The notes under the pieces: model-generated
What the model saw: the letters and a program-made list of their open reading frames with translations, nothing else
Database searches by the model: none
Told to the model about the DNA's origin: nothing
Translations under genes and position numbers: made by a program
From: UBA2336 sp036787955
GTDB taxonomy: Bacteria > Bacteroidota > Bacteroidia > Cytophagales > Cyclobacteriaceae
Direction: 5' to 3'
Length of the DNA: 64,000 nucleotides
Assembly: GCA_036787955.1 (NCBI GenBank)
Contig: DAIQOI010000005.1
Span: 62,001 to 126,000 of the forward strand
Shown: in pieces, positions 23,295 to 31,943 of the stretch
How the letters are laid out: each line of letters begins with the position of its first letter
Numbering within the stretch: the first letter of the stretch is position 1

Positions 23295-26237
23295 ATGGAC
23301 GAAATCCGATTCTGGAAAGATTGGCCGCCGGCACATCGCGTGATCCTGTTCTCCGGCTTGGCCACATTATGCCTGGCTGTCATTTACCTGTTTACAGGGT
23401 ATGTGGGGGGCTCTTCAGCCACAACCAGCTGGGAAGTACGCTATGCGCAACACACTACCGAAACAGAGATAACTTCATTTAGCATAGGTGAGTTTCAGTT
23501 TACCGTTCCCGCCGATCTTTACCTGACGTACGCCTACTTTCAAGGTTCAGCCATCCAGCCCCGGTCTCTTGCTGGCTCCATCTTCATCATGGGCCTGATG
23601 CTAAGCATTACCCTGGTGGTTGCCATCGTCACCACACTGCCGCGCTTCTGGTTTTTTGCAGGCATGGGGTTATTGATCGTTTTTGTGATAACCCTGCGCC
23701 TGGAGGTGCTGTATCTGTTTGAAGTGCACGGCAGAACGGTTCCTGTTATCCTGCTGGCACTGCTCATTGCCCTTGCATTTTATTTTAATGTGCTGCGGCC
23801 GCAAACCAGCTTACTCACACGGGTTGTGGTTATTGCTGCATGTATTGCAGGTGTCATGGTGTTAATTGCTCTTTATGCCGGGGTTACCTATCCTGGTTTT
23901 CACATGGCCGTAACAGGATACTGGCCCGCACTGATTATCTCCCTGATTTTCTTCTTAATGATTGCCCATGAAATTCCTGCTTCATTTGTATATCTGACCG
24001 GCCAGGCCGGTGGCGGAACACGAAATGCCCTGCATTTTACAGTCATCATGTTATTATACATACTGTACCTGTTCATTCTTTACTTCGATGAAGCTGGTAT
24101 AGTATCCCTTCATCTGTCTGAAATTTCAGTGTACCTGTTATTGATCATCTCGACCGTACTGGGGCTGTGGGGCTTCCGCCAACGTGAACATTTGTATGAA
24201 AATATATTTCCCTTCAACCCGGTTGGAGCCCTCTTATATGTTGCCCTTGCCGCTATTGCACTTTTCACAACAGGTTTTTTGCTGTCATCTTACAATGATG
24301 CGGCCCTGAAAGTAATACGGGAGGTGATTCTGTTCAGTCATCTGGGTTATGGAATTATCTTTTTCACGTACGTGGTGTCCAACTTTATGGCTGTAATGGC
24401 CCGCAACCTGCCCGCTCATAAAATATTATACAAACCAAACCGGATGCCTTACTTCACTTTCCGGCTTGCCGGCCTCATTGCCACCCTGGCGTTCGTGTTC
24501 TACATGAACTGGAAAGAATATGTGTATCACGCCATGGGCGGGTATTACAACAATTTGGGCGATCTGCACCAATTGCTCGACAAACCGGCCATGGCCGAGG
24601 TGTTTTACCTGCAGGTAAAATCATATGCCTTTCAAAATAACCGCGCCAATTACCAACTGGCAGTTACTGAGGCAAGGCGCTTTAACCGCGAACAAGCTGC
24701 CTATTTGTATGAACTGGCCAATGCAAAACGACCTACGGTTTATTCGCTGGTTAATCACGGCAACCTTTATGCCCGCACAGGAAGCTGGTTTGAAGCGATC
24801 AGGCTCTACCGAAAAGGCCTTGAAAAATTTGACGATCCCCACCTGGCGCTGAACCTTGGTTATGCCTATGCACAGGTGCATAAAACAGACTCGGCACTGT
24901 ATTTTTTCGAGCAGGCCCGCAAAACAAAGAGCACAAAAGGAATGGCCGAAAGTAATTTCTTGGCACTCATCGGGCAGGAATACATTCCTGTTCAGGTTGA
25001 TTCAGTAATCGCGGGGCTGACCAATTCTTCAGCGCTGCAGGCCAATGCCCTGGTTCTTGCCGCACAGCGCAGGCAGCAATCCGAAATCATCCCCGATGAT
25101 TTTCCCGATAACACACCACTTGAAGTGGCAACCGCAACCCTGCTGCACAATTACCTGATTACCCGTGTTGGCAGACACGACACTGCCTTTTTGCATAAAG
25201 TACTTCAGCTTGCAGCAGATTCGGTGAATGAAGACTACAGCGAGGCGCTGAAAGCAGCACTGGCTTATGCACACTACTACCAGTTGCAGCCGGCCAAAGC
25301 ACTGGATTTGTTATCGGAAATAAGTTTTACGAGCCAGTCGTATGAAGGCCGCTATCAGTACCTTGCGGGCCTTTGGACGCTGGAGCAGCAAGCACCCGAG
25401 CAGGCTGTGCATCATTTTGAAAGGGCCTCTGCCACAGGCTACAAAGATGCGACCCAGTATCTGGCAATAGCTCAGGCAGAAGCTGGCTTCAAAGAAGGGG
25501 CTCTTCAAGCCGCTCGATCCTTGTTGCAACACGCAGATTCTGCGGTTCGCCAGCTTGGCAGTCGCCTCGTTCATGTTCTTACCGTCCAACCCGACCGGCT
25601 AACAAATGACGCGGATCGCTATCTGTTTTGCCGTTACCGCATTCAGGTAAACGATGCAGCGTTGTTTGAACAGGTGCTGAAACAGTTTATAAATCCCAAC
25701 TATCGGGCATTGGCACTGCTGGATATGAGCAGCCGGCAACTCAGAGCAGGAAACACCAAACAGTCTGCAGACTACGCCGGACGAATCTCAGGCTTACCCG
25801 TATCAGATTATGGCGTTCTACAAAAGATTCGGCAGCACCAACTACTGTTGTATGCCACAACTGGAGATGTAACTGCTTTGAAAGAAAGCCTGACATCCGA
25901 TCTGCCTTTTTCGGGCTTTGCAAAACAACAATTGATGCTATACCGCGCACTCCTGGCCGAACACGCTGGCGATACAGCACAGGCAACCGTGTTGTTTAGC
26001 CAGTTAAGTCGGGATAATCCTTTTTTTGAAGAGGGTATGCTCGAAGCAGTGCACTATTTTTCCAGGCAGGGTATAGATGACATGATAATTTACAACCTGC
26101 TGGCCGATGCCATACACCGCAACCGCTACTCATACCGGTTGTTGCGCATCTATGCAGAAGTCGCTTCCCGGCTGGGCTTCGACACTTATGCCAGAGGGGC
26201 AATAGAACGTGCCGATGCGTTAAAGAAAAGAATGTAG
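23295..26237 (+). CDS. Large membrane protein with C-terminal TPR-like solenoid
   Basis: A 980-residue protein of no recognised family. The N-terminal about 390 residues hold roughly ten membrane segments, with loops suggesting a polytopic inner-membrane domain. The rest is a helical solenoid with TPR-like units: LGDLHQLLDKPAMAEVFYLQ, GNLYARTGSWFEAIRLYRKGLE, LNLGYAYAQVHKTDSALYFFEQA and others up to the C-terminus. The ATG at 23295 (MDEIRFWKDW) is preferred to the frame start at 23250. AAACTTTG, one mismatch from the -7 consensus, lies four bases before this ATG. The topology suggests a periplasmic or cytoplasmic scaffold tethered to the membrane; the function is unknown. Confidence 0.75.
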   Translation: MDEIRFWKDWPPAHRVILFSGLATLCLAVIYLFTGYVGGSSATTSWEVRYAQHTTETEITSFSIGEFQFTVPADLYLTYAYFQGSAIQPRSLAGSIFIMGLMLSITLVVAIVTTLPRFWFFAGMGLLIVFVITLRLEVLYLFEVHGRTVPVILLALLIALAFYFNVLRPQTSLLTRVVVIAACIAGVMVLIALYAGVTYPGFHMAVTGYWPALIISLIFFLMIAHEIPASFVYLTGQAGGGTRNALHFTVIMLLYILYLFILYFDEAGIVSLHLSEISVYLLLIISTVLGLWGFRQREHLYENIFPFNPVGALLYVALAAIALFTTGFLLSSYNDAALKVIREVILFSHLGYGIIFFTYVVSNFMAVMARNLPAHKILYKPNRMPYFTFRLAGLIATLAFVFYMNWKEYVYHAMGGYYNNLGDLHQLLDKPAMAEVFYLQVKSYAFQNNRANYQLAVTEARRFNREQAAYLYELANAKRPTVYSLVNHGNLYARTGSWFEAIRLYRKGLEKFDDPHLALNLGYAYAQVHKTDSALYFFEQARKTKSTKGMAESNFLALIGQEYIPVQVDSVIAGLTNSSALQANALVLAAQRRQQSEIIPDDFPDNTPLEVATATLLHNYLITRVGRHDTAFLHKVLQLAADSVNEDYSEALKAALAYAHYYQLQPAKALDLLSEISFTSQSYEGRYQYLAGLWTLEQQAPEQAVHHFERASATGYKDATQYLAIAQAEAGFKEGALQAARSLLQHADSAVRQLGSRLVHVLTVQPDRLTNDADRYLFCRYRIQVNDAALFEQVLKQFINPNYRALALLDMSSRQLRAGNTKQSADYAGRISGLPVSDYGVLQKIRQHQLLLYATTGDVTALKESLTSDLPFSGFAKQQLMLYRALLAEHAGDTAQATVLFSQLSRDNPFFEEGMLEAVHYFSRQGIDDMIIYNLLADAIHRNRYSYRLLRIYAEVASRLGFDTYARGAIERADALKKRM

Positions 26238-26238
26238 C

Positions 26239-26745
26239 TTACTTTTTCTTGTGCGAATCCAGGCGTTTGGCTGTTCTGCGCTTATACTGTCTGGTTTTTT
26301 TTCCTTTTTTCTTCTTCAGCCGCTCTTCCTTTTTAGCCAGCTTCAGGTTTTCACGTATTACTTTCCAGTAATCCGGGCCGTAATCCACCAATATTTCCGA
26401 GCCTGCCGGAATATCCCTGGTCGCCTCAATAAAGGCGCGAAGTCCTTCGGTTACATACTCGCAGTTGTTTTTAACACCCTTAACGCGCGACAAACCCCGT
26501 GCATCGTTGGCATAGCGCGCCAGGTGCTGGGGTGTTTTCCAGGCATCGATCACATGATACCGCTTTACATAAAATATGTAGGCATTCTTCCCGTCCTCAT
26601 CCTCCACTTCTTTCCAGGTGGTGATTTTACCTTTGTATTCTACAATGCGGGTACCTTTCGGAATGAACACTTTGGTAAATAATCCTTTGCCTGCATTGGG
26701 CAGGGTTGACTTCTTTACGTACAGATACTTTTCAAGCAGGGCCAT
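26239..26745 (-). CDS. SET domain protein
   Basis: A 168-residue protein with a stand-alone SET domain, the fold of lysine methyltransferases. Visible features: an N-terminal NAGKGLFTKVFIPKGTRIVEYKG block, RYANDARG and KNNCEYV in place of the usual RFINHSCxPN region, and AGSEILVDYGPDYW for the E-x-x-x-D-Y/F motif. The tail after about residue 130 is extremely lysine-rich (KKEERLKKKKGKK), like a histone-tail or nucleic-acid-binding extension. Bacterial SET proteins of this size occur widely in Bacteroidota; substrates are not known. Confidence 0.85.
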   Translation of the reverse strand: MALLEKYLYVKKSTLPNAGKGLFTKVFIPKGTRIVEYKGKITTWKEVEDEDGKNAYIFYVKRYHVIDAWKTPQHLARYANDARGLSRVKGVKNNCEYVTEGLRAFIEATRDIPAGSEILVDYGPDYWKVIRENLKLAKKEERLKKKKGKKTRQYKRRTAKRLDSHKKK

Positions 26746-26875
26746 GTTGAAAAAATAAACGGGCGTGAAGATAGAAGAATTGAATTACCTGAAAAATGGC
26801 TTTTCACCTATAGACGAATACACAGGTAATGACAGCCTCTGCATTTGCCATCCGTTTCCCGGTGCGAAGATTTTC

Positions 26876-26907
26876 AAAACAAAAAGCCTGACTACCAAAT
26901 GTCAGGC
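26876..26907 (-). terminator. Intrinsic terminator of the tRNA-Pro gene
   Basis: On the minus strand, 11 bases after the tRNA 3' end: GCCTGAC, 8-base loop, GTCAGGC, then TTTTTGTTTT. Seven perfect pairs and a strong T-run. Confidence 0.85.
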
Positions 26908-26917
26908 CCAAGTATTG

Positions 26918-26992
26918 TCGGGGTGAGTGGATTCGAACCACCGACCTCTACGTCCCGAACGTAGCGCACTAACCGGGCTGTGCTACACCCCG
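26918..26992 (-). tRNA. tRNA-Pro (anticodon CGG)
   Basis: A 75-base cloverleaf on the minus strand. The acceptor stem CGGGGTG pairs with CACCCCG, with A as discriminator; the T-loop GGTTCGAATCC is present; the anticodon stem CTACG/CGTAG encloses the loop TTCGGGA, so positions 34-36 are CGG and it reads CCG codons. CCA is not encoded (CAA follows). It has its own terminator and no adjacent tRNA. Confidence 0.97.
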
Positions 26993-27142
26993 AAGGTTTT
27001 CTCAAAGGACTGCAAAGGTAATTACTTGACGGCAATCTTGCATGCTTCTGCCATTTTTCAATGTTTTGCCGGACCAGGGGGTTTACTTGCAGTTGACCAG
27101 AATCCGGCCTTAAATACTTCCTTCATACCTGCCTTTCTTTGT

Positions 27143-27150
27143 TACATTTG
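27143..27150 (+). promoter_or_regulatory. Candidate -7 promoter box of gcvT-comB
   Basis: TACATTTG, an exact TAnnTTTG match, 18 bases before the gcvT ATG. No good -33 TTTG is seen. Unlike the abutting boxes, this spacing would leave a short leader of about 11-13 bases. Confidence 0.4.
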
Positions 27151-27168
27151 CACTTTTATAAAAATTCT

Positions 27169-28260
27169 ATGTCTATTCGTCAGATTCCCCTCCATCAGCT
27201 GCATGTCGGGCTGGGTGCCAAAATGATTCCTTTTGCCGGCTTTGAAATGCCCGTGCGCTATTCATCCGATATTGAAGAACATCTTACCGTGCGCAGGGCC
27301 GTTGGCGTATTCGATGTGTCGCACATGGGTGAATTTATATTGAAAGGCGAGGGCGCCTTGCCGCTTATTCAATACGTTACTTCAAACGATGCCTCAAAAC
27401 TGAACATCGGCCAGGCACAGTATTCATGCCTGCCCAACGAAACCGGGGGCATTGTAGATGACCTCCTGGTGTACCGCCTTGCTGAACAGGAATATATGCT
27501 GGTGGTAAATGCCTCGAACATTGAAAAAGACTGGAACTGGATAAGCCGCTTTAACTCGTTCGGGGCTGTTATGGAAAATATTTCTGACCATACCTGCCTG
27601 TTTGCCGTCCAGGGACCGCTTGCGCTCAACACGCTTCAGAAAATAACACCTGTTAATCTCAGCGGTATTCCTTATTACAATTTCCGGGTTGGTGAGCTGG
27701 CCGGGGTACCCGACATCCTGCTCTCCCATACCGGTTATACGGGTGCGGGTGGATTTGAAGTTTACGTACCCAGGCAACATGCCGAAAAAATATGGCACGC
27801 CATTTTTGAGGCAGGCGCTGAGTTCGGCATTAAACCCATCGGGCTGGGAGCGCGTGATACGTTGCGCCTTGAGATGGGCTTTTGTTTGTACGGAAATGAC
27901 ATTGACGACACCACCTCACCGCTCGAAGCCGGTCTGGGCTGGATAACCAAATTCACCAAAAATTTTATCAACAGCGAAGCGCTGAAAAAGCAAAAAGAAG
28001 AAGGAATAAAACGAAAACTCGTTGGATTCAAGATGCTTGAGCGCGGCATACCGCGCCATGGCTACGCCATCCTGGACGAACAGGGTAATAAAATAGGTGT
28101 CGTAACCTCCGGCACGCAGTCACCTTCACTGAACACAGGAATAGGCATGGGCTATGTGCCGTCAGAGTTTTCGGCCCCGGGAAAAGAAATCTTTATCGAA
28201 ATACGGGGCAAGGGCACTAAAGCAATGATCCACAAGCCACCCTTTATCGAAACCAGATAG
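27169..28260 (+). CDS. gcvT: Glycine cleavage system T protein (aminomethyltransferase)
   Basis: Transfers the methylene group of glycine from the lipoyl arm of H protein to tetrahydrofolate, releasing ammonia. The 363-residue protein starts at the ATG at 27169 with MSIRQIPLHQLHVGLGAKMI; the open frame before it has no family sequence. Blocks seen: PFAGFEMPVRY, DVSHMGE with the conserved Asp, TGYTGAGGFEVYVP, LGARDTLRLEMGFCLYGND and TSGTQSPSLNTGIGMGYV. P and H proteins are not nearby, a normal arrangement in this phylum. comB begins 1 base after the stop, so the two are probably co-transcribed. Confidence 0.95.
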   Translation: MSIRQIPLHQLHVGLGAKMIPFAGFEMPVRYSSDIEEHLTVRRAVGVFDVSHMGEFILKGEGALPLIQYVTSNDASKLNIGQAQYSCLPNETGGIVDDLLVYRLAEQEYMLVVNASNIEKDWNWISRFNSFGAVMENISDHTCLFAVQGPLALNTLQKITPVNLSGIPYYNFRVGELAGVPDILLSHTGYTGAGGFEVYVPRQHAEKIWHAIFEAGAEFGIKPIGLGARDTLRLEMGFCLYGNDIDDTTSPLEAGLGWITKFTKNFINSEALKKQKEEGIKRKLVGFKMLERGIPRHGYAILDEQGNKIGVVTSGTQSPSLNTGIGMGYVPSEFSAPGKEIFIEIRGKGTKAMIHKPPFIETR

Positions 28261-28261
28261 C

Positions 28262-28963
28262 ATGAAATCGCTGGATGTGTGCCTGAGTCCTGAGCTGATG
28301 CACCTGTTTGATGTGCAAGGCAAAACCGTTGTAGTAGCCGATATTCTCCGCGCCACTTCGTGCATGGTAACTGCTTTTGCACACGGTGTTAAAGCCATTA
28401 AACCTTATGCCGACCTGGAAAGCTGCCGCGCCAGCAAAGCCCCTGAAATTTTTATAGCCGGTGAGCGCAATGGCGAAAAAGTAGCGGGTTTTGATCTGGG
28501 CAATTCTCCTTTCGAATACATGGCCCCTGAGTTGTCCGGAAAGGTTATTCACATGACCACCACCAATGGCACGCAGGCCATTGCACGTTCAAAGGCTGCG
28601 GCAAAGGTTTATATCGGTGCATTCCTTAACCTGAGCGCGCTGGCTGCTGCCGTGCAACACGAAAACCGCGACCTGCTGATTGTTTGTGCCGGATGGAAGG
28701 GAAAAGTAAATCTGGAAGACACCCTGTTTGCCGGTGCACTAACCCATTTGTTGAGATCACAATTCAACTTCGCCTGCGATGCCCCGCTGCTAGCTGAAGC
28801 ATTGTATCTTCAATCTAAAAACGACCTGACTGAGGCGGTGAGCCATGCTTCGCACGCCCGGCGTCTGAACCGCCTGAATATCTTTAAAGATATCTCCTTC
28901 TGTCTCACCCCCGACCAGTATACAGTAGTTCCTTTTCTGCAGGACGGGATTTTGCGCATCTGA
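28262..28963 (+). CDS. 2-phosphosulfolactate phosphatase family protein (ComB-like)
   Basis: A 233-residue member of the ComB family, which in methanogens dephosphorylates 2-phosphosulfolactate on the coenzyme M pathway. Visible conserved blocks are VVADILRATSCMV, GERNGEKVAGFDLGNSP, HMTTTNGTQA and LIVCAGWKGKVNLEDT, matching the Mg2+-dependent family. Bacteroidota do not make coenzyme M, so the substrate is probably another sulfonate or phosphate; a role in sulfolactate or sulfonolipid metabolism is possible but is inference. It follows gcvT directly. Confidence 0.85.
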   Translation: MKSLDVCLSPELMHLFDVQGKTVVVADILRATSCMVTAFAHGVKAIKPYADLESCRASKAPEIFIAGERNGEKVAGFDLGNSPFEYMAPELSGKVIHMTTTNGTQAIARSKAAAKVYIGAFLNLSALAAAVQHENRDLLIVCAGWKGKVNLEDTLFAGALTHLLRSQFNFACDAPLLAEALYLQSKNDLTEAVSHASHARRLNRLNIFKDISFCLTPDQYTVVPFLQDGILRI

Positions 28964-28965
28964 CC

Positions 28966-31836
28966 TCATTTAATGCGTATATCAGACAATTTCATTTCAC
29001 GGATTGAACCGTAACGTTTAAGGTCATCCAAATTCATCCGTTTTTTGTCGCCTAAAACAGCATAGCTGACTGGCTTGTCCTTGATATAAGTAATCCAGGT
29101 TGACACAATGTGATCAAAGGTGATTTGCGGATAGCGTTCAAACCAGATGGCGTTGGGGTCTTTGGAATACCCCTGTTCTCTCCAGTTGTACACCGAAACA
29201 CCCAAACGCCTCATTGGCGGTCGTGCCAGCGCAGCCGCTTGTGTCAGTGATTTCTTTATATCCTGTATACGTTCCGGCTTGTGCGGCATGTATCGCATCA
29301 GGCTATCCATAACCTGTATGGCTTCAACGGTTTTATCTCCCTGACAGCCGATATAAGCCGTAAGATGGGCCGGATTACCACTCACGGATCCATTATAGAG
29401 GCGTGCACTGGTTGCATAGGCCAGTGACCGAAACTCACGTATTTCCTGAAATACCAAACCAGACATGCCGCTTCCAAAGTATTGATTAAAGGCATCCAGT
29501 TCCGGTTGCTTGTTGTTGTCCCTGCTGACACCACTGTTGACAAAGAAATTAATCTGACTCTGCACAGCTTTTTTATCATGCATAAACAACAACTCAGGCG
29601 ATTCCATTTTGCGAATGGGCCGGGCATCTTTCTTTCTCTCCTGTGTTGGCGGAATGCCTGTTAAATATTTTTCGACCCATTGTTTTATCTCCTCAGCCGA
29701 ACGGTTGCCGGTGTAGAAAATATTTATTTCGTATCCACGTGTTTTATCAAGTGCCTGCCTGAGTTCATCAAACGAAAGTTTCTTCATATCCTTCAACGAC
29801 ATTCGTTTCAGATAAGCCGAATGCTCACCATATACCTGAAACTCGGCCAGCATCATGTCTTTAAAATCCACATCCTTATCGCTGATTCTGCGATCGAACC
29901 GTTCAGACGACAAAGCATTTTTCTTGCCTTTTTTATTGAAAACCGGATTATCGAGGAGTTCTCCTGTAAGCTTCAGACTTTCTTCCAGTTTGTCGTCAAA
30001 TCCCTGCAGACGCACAATAAAGTGCAAGTCTCTTGCAGTAAAACTATAGGTTGTTCCCAGCCGGCTGAAGGCAGTCTTTAAATCATCACGCGTTCGCTTA
30101 TCAGTACCGGCATACGCAAGCATACTGGCCAGTATTGAAAGCCGAGAATCTGAAAGGCGTCCTTGACCATACTGTATATCCAAAGAAAAGATATCATTCA
30201 CAGGATTGGCCTCTTTGTAGATGGTTATCAGGGGACTTACCTGCACGACTTCTACCTCTTTATCTACCTCAACAAACTTTGGACGCGGTTCGGAATCAGG
30301 TATTTTTCTGAAATTTTCTGCATAGGCCGAAGATTTACCCTTGGCAACAACGGGCGCAAAAGGTGGTTTGTCCAGTTTGGTTTTTTTCGGAAATCCCATC
30401 CGCGAATAGAGCACCAGCCGGTTTTCACCGAAATAACGGTTGGCTATGCGGATTATGTCCTCCCTGGTTACAGCTGCAATTTTCCTTTCACGTTCCAGTA
30501 TATCTTCCCAACTACGGCCGCTTACAAAGGCTTCGGCCATCAACAGGGCTTTGTCAAAGTTTTCTTCGTAATCCAGTTGTATGGTGCGCATTAAATTCTT
30601 TTTCACCGACTCAAGGAAATCTTCATCAAACTCACCTTTCTTGATTTTTTCCAACTCATTCATAACAAGCCGCTCTGCTTTTTTCAAAGACTGTCCGATT
30701 ATTTTAGGCACAAAAAACAACTGGGTTCTCCCGTAATCAACCTGCATATCCGATTCCAAGCCGGCAAACATCAGTTTATTGTCAAGGCTCAGCTTATCCC
30801 ATAAACCGGTCTGGTTATCGTTGCTGAGCAGTTCATTAATCACGCGCAGAACAGGTTCATCGGCATGACCAAGCGGCACGGTGCGATAGCCTACAAATCC
30901 AACTTTAACGGGTAGATAGCGGCCGCGAATTATTTCTTTGCCGTTAAAATCTTTTTCTTCATACACTTTTTTGGGCGGCAGCTCGCGGTATTGCCAGGCT
31001 GAAAATTTTTGTTCAATCAGTGGCTTTATCTCCCCGGTATTAAAATCACCGCTCAGGATGAGCGCCATATTATTGGGCACGTACCACGTATTAAAGTAAT
31101 TATACATGGTTATGAGAGAAGGATTTTTCAGGTGTTCCACCTCGCCTAACACGTTACGCTGGCCATAGGGATGATTCTTGTAAAATGCTTTATTATAATC
31201 ATTGAATAACTTGCTTCCCATGCCATCTATTTCGCGGTTTTTTTCCTCGTACACGGTTTCGAGTTCAGCCTGAAACATCCGGAACACCGGATTGATAAAA
31301 CGATGGCTGTACAATTCCAGCCATTTTTCAATCTGATGGGACGGAAAAAAATTGTAATACACCACCATATCGTGCGTGGTGAAAGCATTGATGCTGCGAC
31401 CGCCGATGGAAGTGAGCAGGCTGTTAAGCTCATTGGCAACGGCATATTCTGCAGCTTTGATGCTTTGCTGATTTATGGCCGCTTGTATAGCCTTTCTTTT
31501 TTCGGGATCCGTGGTTTTGCCAAGTTCTTCATACAGTGAATCTATCTTATCCAGATAAACCTTTTCTTTTTCATAGTCGGTGGTACCCAGCTCGCGTGTC
31601 CCTTTGAATAACATGTGCTCCAGGTAATGGGCCATGCCGGTAGCGTGGGCTTCGTCCAGCTTGGCACCTCCGTTCACCACCACACAGCCGAAGATTTCGG
31701 GCTTGTTGTGGTCTTCATGCAACCACACCTGCAATCCGTTGGAAAGGGTAAACCGATGTACGACAAGGTTGGACTGAGCAAAAATTCTGATGGTGAGTGC
31801 TGTCAGAATAAAAAACAGAAGAACTGATCTTTTCAT
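28966..31836 (-). CDS. M16 family metallopeptidase (insulinase-like), exported
   Basis: A 956-residue peptidase with a signal peptide (residues 1-20, cut near FAQ). The inverted zinc motif HYLEH lies at residues 70-74 and the third ligand region is ETVYEE at 193-198. Four M16 domains are present: the second active-like half contains EEKYLTG-type and helix blocks near residue 700, as in full-length pitrilysins, and the last quarter appears as the inactive partner. Its length fits single-chain pitrilysin or insulysin enzymes rather than the two-subunit type. Periplasmic peptide degradation is the likely role. No neighbour suggests a specific substrate. Confidence 0.9.
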   Translation of the reverse strand: MKRSVLLFFILTALTIRIFAQSNLVVHRFTLSNGLQVWLHEDHNKPEIFGCVVVNGGAKLDEAHATGMAHYLEHMLFKGTRELGTTDYEKEKVYLDKIDSLYEELGKTTDPEKRKAIQAAINQQSIKAAEYAVANELNSLLTSIGGRSINAFTTHDMVVYYNFFPSHQIEKWLELYSHRFINPVFRMFQAELETVYEEKNREIDGMGSKLFNDYNKAFYKNHPYGQRNVLGEVEHLKNPSLITMYNYFNTWYVPNNMALILSGDFNTGEIKPLIEQKFSAWQYRELPPKKVYEEKDFNGKEIIRGRYLPVKVGFVGYRTVPLGHADEPVLRVINELLSNDNQTGLWDKLSLDNKLMFAGLESDMQVDYGRTQLFFVPKIIGQSLKKAERLVMNELEKIKKGEFDEDFLESVKKNLMRTIQLDYEENFDKALLMAEAFVSGRSWEDILERERKIAAVTREDIIRIANRYFGENRLVLYSRMGFPKKTKLDKPPFAPVVAKGKSSAYAENFRKIPDSEPRPKFVEVDKEVEVVQVSPLITIYKEANPVNDIFSLDIQYGQGRLSDSRLSILASMLAYAGTDKRTRDDLKTAFSRLGTTYSFTARDLHFIVRLQGFDDKLEESLKLTGELLDNPVFNKKGKKNALSSERFDRRISDKDVDFKDMMLAEFQVYGEHSAYLKRMSLKDMKKLSFDELRQALDKTRGYEINIFYTGNRSAEEIKQWVEKYLTGIPPTQERKKDARPIRKMESPELLFMHDKKAVQSQINFFVNSGVSRDNNKQPELDAFNQYFGSGMSGLVFQEIREFRSLAYATSARLYNGSVSGNPAHLTAYIGCQGDKTVEAIQVMDSLMRYMPHKPERIQDIKKSLTQAAALARPPMRRLGVSVYNWREQGYSKDPNAIWFERYPQITFDHIVSTWITYIKDKPVSYAVLGDKKRMNLDDLKRYGSIREMKLSDIRIK

Positions 31837-31943
31837 AAGACAACGAGTTGTTTAACCAAAATAATGAGCAGAATAATAATATTCAAGAAGATAAACGCTG
31901 TTTCCGATAATCGTACTTCAGCAGTCGCCAGGCGGAAAAGATG

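Noticed and set aside
28262..28963. comB-like gene as evidence of coenzyme M synthesis
   Set aside because: No other coenzyme M gene is present; ComB-family proteins occur in many bacteria that do not make it.
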